From Sphingobacteriaceae bacterium (lineage in GTDB: Bacteria > Bacteroidota > Bacteroidia > B-17B0 > Aurantibacillaceae), in assembly GCA_023251695.1 (NCBI GenBank), contig JAHEYE010000244.1, forward strand, positions 1-5,324: a DNA stretch of 5,324 nucleotides, in the 5' to 3' direction. The stretch's first letter is position 1, and the number at the start of each line of letters is the position of its first letter. Shown piece after piece: positions 1-4,748 of this stretch. A program made the position numbers and the translations under genes. Below the pieces are notes generated by a model. That model had not been told where the DNA came from and did not search any database. It saw nothing but the letters and a program-made list of their open reading frames with translations.

Positions 1-163
1 GCTTTTGTCCACCGGGTAAACTCATGTTTCCTAACCAATCGAATACATTCAGTTTATTGCACCCTCCGCCGGTTCCGCAGGAGCCGTTATTATTACAGCC
101 TGCAGGAACGCCTGTTGATATATTATGATTACCGCGACCGGTATTACAATTGCCGCAACTCAT
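1..163 (-). CDS. ricT: RicT / PSP1-domain protein, N-terminal part (runs off left edge)
   Basis: This is the first 54 codons of a minus-strand gene, starting at the ATG at 163-161 and open to the left edge. The visible N-terminus is rich in Cys, Gly and Asn: C3-x2-C6, then C23, C29 and C35, followed by the segment CNKLNVFDWLGNMSLP (residues 35-50). From knowledge of the family, this pairing of a cysteine-rich leader with N-K-L-N-V-F-D-W-L is typical of Bacteroidota proteins annotated as PSP1 or RicT (YaaT-like). In Bacillus, RicT joins RicA and RicF in an Fe-S-containing complex that acts with RNase Y in mRNA processing; its role in Bacteroidota is not settled. The PSP1 domain itself lies outside the window, so the call rests on the leader alone. 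There is no strong Shine-Dalgarno sequence, as is common in this phylum. It is divergent from the lipoprotein gene. Confidence 0.72.
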   Translation of the reverse strand, partial: MSCGNCNTGRGNHNISTGVPAGCNNNGSCGTGGGCNKLNVFDWLGNMSLPGGQK

Positions 164-179
164 GGTTAATTCGAAAGGT

Positions 180-210
180 TAAAATTACTCCATTTTTATG
201 GCTTTTCAAA
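180..210 (-). promoter_or_regulatory. Possible Bacteroidota-type promoter for ricT
   Basis: Read on the minus strand there is a TTTG (210-207), a 19-bp spacer, and TAATTTTA (187-180), which matches 7 of 8 positions of the Bacteroidota -7 element TAnnTTTG. The spacing agrees with the known -33/-7 arrangement. The leader to the ATG at 163 would be only about 10 nt. In AT-rich DNA a match of this quality can arise by chance. Confidence 0.33.
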
Positions 211-236
211 TGGTTTTCACCTAATTATTAAGAGTG

Positions 237-244
237 TATTGTTG
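237..244 (+). promoter_or_regulatory. Weak candidate -7 element for the lipoprotein/EVE gene pair
   Basis: TATTGTTG matches 7 of 8 positions of TAnnTTTG and would place the transcription start near 250, about 40 nt before the preferred ATG at 294. No good -33 TTTG lies at the right distance. It is listed because a plus-strand promoter must sit somewhere in this 130-bp divergent spacer and this is the best match seen. Confidence 0.2.
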
Positions 245-293
245 AAGCATTTTTAAAAAAGGGCTCACTAAAATGCTTAATTTCATAGGCGAA

Positions 294-896
294 ATGAGAA
301 AACTATTTTTACTATTTACGGTTGGAATATTGGCAGGATGTGATAAAGAACAGGAAGTGAAGAGTGATTGTCCGGATGTTTATTATGCGATTACCTCGCC
401 CGATTTGCTTAACAATAAACTAAAAACAGGAACTTATTGGGTCTATTTAGATTCGGTAAGTATGGCAACTGATAGTACTGCTATTTCAAGTTACTCGGAA
501 GGAAAAGCCGGAACATGCGAAGAATTTCATGCTTACGGTTACAATATGGTTACTTATCCTGCTTTGTTAGGCTCCAACATGGCCATTTACCAAGGAGGGA
601 TAGAAAAAAATACAGGCGGACTTCCGAATACCGGTATAAAGATTTATACTGACTTTAATTACCCTGATAGTTCATCAACTTTTACCTGCAGCAGGTTAGA
701 TTCCTGTTTTATTTACGACAGGTATTATAAACGCGTTGAAAAAGTTATAGTGGCATCTGATCCTTCCAATATTGGTAAAACAAAATCTATTTATTATTTT
801 AATTCGGATTACGGGTTACTCCGTCAGGATAAATTTAATGCAAGCAGTGTTTTAACCTCAAAAAGATTGCTGAAGCGGAAAAACATCGTGAGATAA
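294..896 (+). CDS. Small lipoprotein of unknown function
   Basis: A predicted exported lipoprotein of 200 residues. Starting at 294 gives a textbook lipoprotein signal: Met-Arg-Lys, a hydrophobic core LFLLFTVGILAG, and the lipobox L13-A-G-C16. An in-frame ATG at 273 would add seven residues including Glu before the positive charges, so the later start is preferred; AGG at 286-288 can serve as a weak ribosome site for it. The residues after the lipid Cys are D-K-E-Q-E, acidic with a Lys. The mature part has four more cysteines (C26, C75, C132, C138), and segments such as TYWVYLDS (47-54) and IYYFNSDYGLLR (166-177) that suggest a beta-rich fold of the kind common in Bacteroidota lipoproteins; C132 and C138 could form a disulfide. 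I do not recognise a named family. It is followed after 8 bp by the EVE gene, so the two are probably co-transcribed. The lipoprotein call is firm; the function is unknown. Confidence 0.78.
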   Translation: MRKLFLLFTVGILAGCDKEQEVKSDCPDVYYAITSPDLLNNKLKTGTYWVYLDSVSMATDSTAISSYSEGKAGTCEEFHAYGYNMVTYPALLGSNMAIYQGGIEKNTGGLPNTGIKIYTDFNYPDSSSTFTCSRLDSCFIYDRYYKRVEKVIVASDPSNIGKTKSIYYFNSDYGLLRQDKFNASSVLTSKRLLKRKNIVR

Positions 897-904
897 AGAT
901 CATC

Positions 905-1312
905 ATGAATTATTGGCTTATCAAATCGGAACCTGATGCCTACAGTTGGGATCAATTAAAGAAAGATAAAAAGACAGCATGGACCGGTGTCCGTAATTAC
1001 GCCGCGCGTAATAATTTAAAGGCAATGAAAAAAGGTGACCTCTGTTTTTTTTATCACAGCAATGAAGGAAAAAATATTGTGGGTATTGCTAAAGTGGCAA
1101 AAGAGTTTTATCAGGATCCGACCACTCAGGAAGATGCTTGGGTTTGCGTGGATATGGAACCATACATGCAATTTAAAACCCCTGTTGATCTGTCGGCTTT
1201 GAAAAAAGATAATCTCTTAAAAGAAATGCAGTTTGTAAAAATCGGACGGCTCTCAGTAAGCGTTGTAAAAAAAGAGGAGTTTGATATGGTTTGCAAGTTG
1301 GGCGGATTATAA
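905..1312 (+). CDS. Stand-alone EVE-domain protein (PUA-like, THYN1 family)
   Basis: This 135-residue protein is a single EVE domain covering the whole chain. Diagnostic segments are the start YWLIKSEPDAYSW (3-15), W26-T-G-V-R-N-Y-A-A-R-N (26-36), the strand GDLCFFYHSN (44-53), VGIAKV (59-64), and the C-terminal RLSV (115-118) with the closing KLGG. EVE domains have the PUA-like fold; relatives such as human THYN1 and EVE domains fused to nucleases are linked to recognition of modified cytosine or other modified bases. The aromatic and polar residues around W26, N31, Y50, H51 and S52 belong to the conserved pocket region. There is no fused nuclease or helicase and no restriction gene nearby, so it should be read as the housekeeping-like stand-alone form, probably cytoplasmic, with its ligand unknown. 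It starts 8 bp after the lipoprotein stop and ends 51 bp from the convergent response regulator. Confidence 0.93.
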   Translation: MNYWLIKSEPDAYSWDQLKKDKKTAWTGVRNYAARNNLKAMKKGDLCFFYHSNEGKNIVGIAKVAKEFYQDPTTQEDAWVCVDMEPYMQFKTPVDLSALKKDNLLKEMQFVKIGRLSVSVVKKEEFDMVCKLGGL

Positions 1313-1314
1313 AT

Positions 1315-1347
1315 AAAAAGGCCATCATTCCTGACAGCCTTTCTTTT
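1315..1347. terminator. Likely bidirectional terminator between convergent genes
   Basis: An inverted repeat AAAGGC (1317-1322) and GCCTTT (1337-1342) encloses a 14-nt loop. On the plus strand the stem is followed by CTTTT, and on the minus strand by TTATTT, so it can serve both the EVE gene ending at 1312 and the response regulator ending at 1364. The stem is short (6 bp) and the loop is long, so termination may be only moderate. Position and T-tracts on both sides support the call. Confidence 0.55.
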
Positions 1348-1363
1348 CCTTAAGAGTTATATT

Positions 1364-2065
1364 CTAAGAGTTAACGAGTAATTTAAATCCTTTACCGTGA
1401 ATATTGATGATCTCAACTTTTGAATCATCTTTTAAATATTTCCGCAATTTTGCAATGTAAACATCCATACTTCGGCCATTGAAATAATTATCATCGTGCC
1501 AAATGGTTTTCAAAGCAAAGTTCCTGTCTAACACATCATTTTTATGTACGCATAATAAACGTAACAACTGACTTTCTTTTGTTGTTAATTTTTGTTCCAT
1601 TGCATTATGCAGCAACAATTGCTTTTCAGAATTAAACTGATACTTACCGATATCAAATGTAGATTCGTTTGTATCCTGAGAACGGTTTTTATTACTCCGG
1701 CGTAGAACCGCATTAATACGTACCATTAATTCTTCCATACTGAATGGCTTGGTGATATAATCATCGCCCCCTGCATTAAAGCCTTCTATAGTATCTTCTT
1801 TCATGCTTTTAGCCGTTAAGAAGATAATCGGTACATTTTTGTCGCTTACCCGTATTTCTTTTGCGAGGGTGATACCATCTTTATGAGGCATCATTACATC
1901 TAACAATAATAAGTCAAAAGTTCCCTTACAAAATGCGTCATATCCTTTATTGCCATCGTCGGCTAACTTGGTTTCAAAGCCTTTAGCATTTAGATATTCT
2001 TCTAAAAGTGTTCCCAGGCTCGGATCGTCCTCTACCAATAATACTCTGGTTTTTACAGCTTCCAT
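1364..2065 (-). CDS. OmpR/PhoB-family response regulator, RprY-like
   Basis: A 233-residue two-component regulator, counted from the ATG at 2065. The receiver domain (about 7-123) has the acidic pair D13-D14 in LLVEDD, the phosphoacceptor D56 in LLLLDVMMP, T84 in FLTAKS, and K106 in YITKPFS. A short polar linker (124-136) leads to a winged-helix DNA-binding domain (about 137-233) with the recognition-helix segment GRSMDVYIAKLRKYL and the C-terminal wing HGKGFKLL. All catalytic receiver residues are present, so it should be phosphorylated by the kinase encoded just upstream. The closest pattern known to me is Bacteroides RprY. An in-frame ATG at 2083 would add six residues (MLKLTI); most relatives begin close to the first beta strand, so 2065 is preferred. 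The start codon lies in one arm of an inverted repeat whose other arm abuts the kinase stop. The two genes form one operon with a gap of about 65 bp. Confidence 0.93.
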   Translation of the reverse strand: MEAVKTRVLLVEDDPSLGTLLEEYLNAKGFETKLADDGNKGYDAFCKGTFDLLLLDVMMPHKDGITLAKEIRVSDKNVPIIFLTAKSMKEDTIEGFNAGGDDYITKPFSMEELMVRINAVLRRSNKNRSQDTNESTFDIGKYQFNSEKQLLLHNAMEQKLTTKESQLLRLLCVHKNDVLDRNFALKTIWHDDNYFNGRSMDVYIAKLRKYLKDDSKVEIINIHGKGFKLLVNS

Positions 2066-2131
2066 AATTGTTAATTTTAACATTAAAGGTAATGCATATA
2101 TCGGGCCAAAAAAAGGCCTTTTAACAATTAT
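2064..2131. repeat. Perfect 11-bp inverted repeat joining kinase stop and regulator start
   Basis: ATAATTGTTAA (2064-2074) and TTAACAATTAT (2121-2131) are exact reverse complements, separated by 46 nt. Read on the transcribed minus strand, the first arm begins with the last base of the kinase stop codon (2133-2131), and the second arm ends with the first two bases of the regulator start codon (2065-2063). The interior holds a second small stem, GGCC-T7-GGCC (2118-2104), and the palindrome AAAAGGCCTTTT (2111-2122). In mRNA this could hide the regulator start codon, or in DNA it could be an operator. The stem has one G-C pair, so its stability is modest. Confidence 0.5.
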
Positions 2132-3666
2132 TAGGTATTGGGCTTAAGCGGAAGGAGTACTGTAAAAGTACTGCCCTTACCCAATTCGCTATTCACGCTA
2201 ATCTCTCCTCCATGCTTATTTACAACGGCTTGCACGTACGAAAGACCTAGTCCGAAACCTTTTACGTTGTGCACATTTCCGGTTGGAACACGATAGAATT
2301 TATCGAAGATTTTGCGCTGATTCTCTTTACTGATGCCTATGCCATTATCGCGCATAATAATCTCAATTCCCATTTCGGCATCGTGGGTAGTAATGTTTAT
2401 TTCAGGATTTTCTTTGGAGTATTTAAGCGCGTTATCTATCAGGTTAAAGATGATATTTGTTAAGTGGACCCTGTCGGCGAGCAAACGTATTTTAGTCGCG
2501 TTGAGGTTAGTGGTAATTTTACCGTTGCGTTGTTCAACAAGCAAATTGGTATTATTAATAGCTGTATTAATAATTTCGTGCACATCCAGCTCGTTGAGTT
2601 TTAATTTAAATTCGCCTTTATCAAGTATCGCTGTTTGTAAAATACTTTCCACTAAAACACTTAAACGTTTATTCTCATCCTTAATCATTTTTAAAAAACG
2701 CTGTTGTTTTTCGGGCGTTGTTGTTACGCTGTGGTCACCAAGCATTTCAGAAGCCAGCGAAATGGTACTGATAGGCGTTTTAAATTCGTGTGTCATGTTA
2801 CTTATGAAATCATTTTTAATGGTATTCAGTTTTTTCTGACGGAGAATAGTGAAAATAAAATAATAGAAAGAAAAAATGAGTATCAATAAAACAAGTCCTG
2901 ATACAATGAGCATCGACCACATTGTTTTTAATAAGTATTTGTTTTGATGCGGAAAGTGAACTGTTAAATATTCGGGAGTGATAAAAATATTATTTGGGGA
3001 TAAATTAACTTTATAGCCTATGCCCAGCGAATCTTGTTCAGATTCAGCTTCACTTAAATTCGCCGTTTTAAAACTGCCCGGATGTTGTGTGGAAATCACA
3101 AACTTGTATTTAGCATCAATGTTCTGGTATTTAAGTTCAATAGCTAAAATCGAATCGAGTTTCCGTTTGTTAACCTTTGGTTTATAATTGGTATAAACAT
3201 TTACAACTTCAAGTTCATCAAAAAGGTCTTTGTAAATTTCCTCTTTGTGTTTTAATAGTTCATCCCTTACATTTTCAATTTGTTTAACGGTATCATTTCT
3301 GTTTGGATTAAAGTGATAAGGGAAATTATCCGTAAACTTTATCGAATCATTTTTTTGAAATTCTTTTTGTGAATACACACTGGTTGAAACGCCACCGGAA
3401 TCTTTGCTTAAAATAGAATACAACTTAATTACATCACCTTCAACAACTCCTTGCGTACGTTTTTTATATTTTTTCGACAGCTTATCCGCATAAGCCGCTT
3501 TTTCAAGTTTCTTTGCCGTATTATTTAAGGCTTGCCTTACACATAAACCGAATTGTTCCTTCTTCAGACTCCAATCATTCATGATCCAATACGCCTGAAT
3601 GGCAATTAAAGCCAGAAAAGCTAAAGCCACAACAATTGATATGAGTCCGAAATTCTGCTTATTCAC
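2131..3666 (-). CDS. Membrane sensor histidine kinase, RprX-like
   Basis: A 511-residue inner-membrane kinase. It has a first transmembrane helix (about 7-29), a periplasmic sensor region (about 30-247) matching no domain I recognise, a second transmembrane helix (about 248-275), and then a cytoplasmic HisKA dimerisation domain with the phosphoacceptor H293 in FISNMTHEFKTP. The HATPase domain shows the N box (NLIDNALKYS, key N412), G1 (D440-N-G-I-G), F box (FDKFYRV, 454-460) and G2 (GFGLGL, 470-475). There is no HAMP or PAS domain between membrane and HisKA. All catalytic motifs are intact. The partner is the regulator just downstream. The start codon is GTG at 3666-3664; it sits just before the membrane helix, and I see no in-frame ATG in the roughly 40 bp upstream, so it is chosen despite being a rare start. 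The sensed signal is unknown; the Bacteroides RprXY pair was found through altered tetracycline-related phenotypes. Confidence 0.94.
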   Translation of the reverse strand: MNKQNFGLISIVVALAFLALIAIQAYWIMNDWSLKKEQFGLCVRQALNNTAKKLEKAAYADKLSKKYKKRTQGVVEGDVIKLYSILSKDSGGVSTSVYSQKEFQKNDSIKFTDNFPYHFNPNRNDTVKQIENVRDELLKHKEEIYKDLFDELEVVNVYTNYKPKVNKRKLDSILAIELKYQNIDAKYKFVISTQHPGSFKTANLSEAESEQDSLGIGYKVNLSPNNIFITPEYLTVHFPHQNKYLLKTMWSMLIVSGLVLLILIFSFYYFIFTILRQKKLNTIKNDFISNMTHEFKTPISTISLASEMLGDHSVTTTPEKQQRFLKMIKDENKRLSVLVESILQTAILDKGEFKLKLNELDVHEIINTAINNTNLLVEQRNGKITTNLNATKIRLLADRVHLTNIIFNLIDNALKYSKENPEINITTHDAEMGIEIIMRDNGIGISKENQRKIFDKFYRVPTGNVHNVKGFGLGLSYVQAVVNKHGGEISVNSELGKGSTFTVLLPLKPNT

Positions 3667-3680
3667 TTGGTAAAGATAAA

Positions 3681-3688
3681 CAAATACA
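3681..3688 (-). promoter_or_regulatory. Weak candidate -7 element for the kinase/regulator operon
   Basis: On the minus strand TGTATTTG matches 7 of 8 positions of TAnnTTTG, lying between the terminator of the secreted-protein gene and the GTG start. It would give a leader of only about 10 nt, and the expected -33 position falls in the G-run of the terminator stem with no TTTG. It is proposed mainly because the operon needs its own start here. Confidence 0.22.
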
Positions 3689-3692
3689 CGGG

Positions 3693-3729
3693 TGTAAAAT
3701 AAAATACCCCCGTTTATGGCGGGGGTATT
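3693..3729 (-). terminator. Strong intrinsic terminator of the T9SS-secreted protein gene
   Basis: AATACCCCCG (3703-3712) and CGGGGGTATT (3720-3729) form a perfect 10-bp stem with a 7-nt loop. On the minus strand the stem runs into TTATTTTA, giving the U-rich tract expected of a Rho-independent terminator. It begins 22 bp past the stop codon at 3751 and ends just before the kinase gene, insulating the two. The plus-strand side lacks a T-run, so it works mainly in the minus direction. Confidence 0.88.
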
Positions 3730-3750
3730 AACTAAAATTAAGTATTTATC

Positions 3751-4707
3751 TTATTTGGTAATAAAGAAACGCTCGGTATAAACTTTATCACCGGCGGTCA
3801 CCCGTATAAAATAAGTTCCGGCAGGAATTGCATTCAGATCAAGTTTTAATTTTTCTGTATGCGTTCCTTCTTTATTTTCACTTGTAACTGTAGCGCCTAA
3901 AACATTTACGACTTCAATTTTTGAGTAGTTTAATTTTTTTGTATCAACAAAAACAAAACCATTATTGCTTGGGTTTGGATAAATTTTGAAAGCAGAATTA
4001 ATATCCTGTGTGTATTCAGCAATGCCCGATGCACCGGTAACGGTACCATTGAAACGGACTGTATCAATACGGAAAGTTCCGGCGCCGCTTTCTGCATTAT
4101 AAGGATACCATCTGAATGTGTATGGTGTTGTTTGATTGGTAAAATTAGGACCGCTTAAATTAATTGTTCCGCCGGCTTCTTGTTTACCACCTGTTACAGT
4201 ATAGTTGTCTAATGCCCAAAAGAAAACATTTGTTACCTGAACATTAATGTTTGTATTTCCTGAGACCATTGAAGGTAAGTTGGCTCCATAACTGTCCTTG
4301 TTACTTCTTACAACCCAAGTGCGCGGACCTGTACTTGAACGCGACATATTAAAAGTTATAGAACTTAAAGTAACTGTACTGCTATTAGGTGTTACAGTTA
4401 CCTCATAATATTTAGCAGGATTAATAGCAGCGGTATAACTTGAATAAGTATCATTTCCATTCATAACACCAATATCCCATCCTGAAAATGCGAATACCCC
4501 GTTTGCAGAGGTTGATGTTGGAGTTCCTACTGCCATAAAAGAACCGAATGTAACACCTGTAGCCGTAGGCGGCGGGGTCGGATCCAAGGTTCCTGTGTTT
4601 GCAGTTCCCGACATCACAGAACCAAAATCATACATAACACTGAATGATTGCGAAAAGGCGCTAAGCCCTAAAAATAAAATGCTGATAGATAGTAAATGTT
4701 TAATCAT
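3751..4707 (-). CDS. T9SS-secreted beta-rich protein with type A sorting domain
   Basis: A 318-residue exported protein. Residues 1-20 form a Sec signal peptide (Lys near the start, hydrophobic core ISILFLGLSAF, probable cut after FSQ). Residues about 240-318 are a T9SS type A C-terminal sorting domain: FKIYPNPSNNG (240-250), a central VVNVLGATV, IPAGTYFIRV (294-303) and the end ERFFITK. This domain directs passage across the outer membrane and is normally removed, with the protein released or anchored on the cell surface. The central part (about 21-228) is rich in Ser, Thr, Asn and Gly and looks like a beta-sandwich; RSSTGPRTWVVRS (123-135) and YNAESGAGTFRIDTVRFNG (203-221) resemble a non-catalytic surface domain often seen before this sorting signal. 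No catalytic motif and no cysteine is visible. It is probably a surface or matrix protein; substrate unknown. It is a single-gene transcript with its own promoter and terminator. Confidence 0.88.
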   Translation of the reverse strand: MIKHLLSISILFLGLSAFSQSFSVMYDFGSVMSGTANTGTLDPTPPPTATGVTFGSFMAVGTPTSTSANGVFAFSGWDIGVMNGNDTYSSYTAAINPAKYYEVTVTPNSSTVTLSSITFNMSRSSTGPRTWVVRSNKDSYGANLPSMVSGNTNINVQVTNVFFWALDNYTVTGGKQEAGGTINLSGPNFTNQTTPYTFRWYPYNAESGAGTFRIDTVRFNGTVTGASGIAEYTQDINSAFKIYPNPSNNGFVFVDTKKLNYSKIEVVNVLGATVTSENKEGTHTEKLKLDLNAIPAGTYFIRVTAGDKVYTERFFITK

Positions 4708-4726
4708 ATTAATTAATTTTATAGCG

Positions 4727-4734
4727 CAAAGTTA
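4727..4734 (-). promoter_or_regulatory. Bacteroidota -7 promoter element for the T9SS-secreted protein
   Basis: On the minus strand TAACTTTG is an exact match to the Bacteroidota -7 consensus TAnnTTTG. It lies 19 bp before the ATG at 4707, which would give a short leader. A clear TTTG at -33 is missing; that region is AT-rich and falls inside the start of the divergent thioredoxin gene. The full 8-of-8 match in the right place makes this the best promoter call in the window. Confidence 0.5.
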
Positions 4735-4748
4735 GGTAAAATAAAAGC

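Noticed and set aside
1351..1372. Direct repeat TAAGAGTT at 1351-1358 and 1365-1372 next to the regulator stop codon
   Set aside because: Only two copies of 8 bp in AT-rich DNA, one overlapping the last codons of the regulator; no sign of an attachment site or insertion.
2104..2122. GGCC-A7-GGCC and palindrome AAAAGGCCTTTT as a terminator between kinase and regulator
   Set aside because: The stem is 4 bp with the T-run in the loop rather than after the stem, so it does not look like an intrinsic terminator; it is better described as part of the larger inverted repeat.
1950..2147. Plus-strand frame of 65 codons antisense to the regulator start and junction
   Set aside because: It overlaps the well-supported regulator gene and has no family resemblance; its length is expected by chance.
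2333..2839. Plus-strand open frame of 168 codons antisense to the kinase
   Set aside because: It lies entirely within the HisKA/HATPase coding region, whose protein motifs are all intact in the other strand. The translated product is a hydrophobic, Ser/Leu-rich shadow with no recognisable domain or ribosome site.
2269..2889. Further short plus-strand frames (2269-2463 and 2704-2889) antisense to the kinase
   Set aside because: Both sit opposite conserved kinase motifs and show no start signal or family resemblance.
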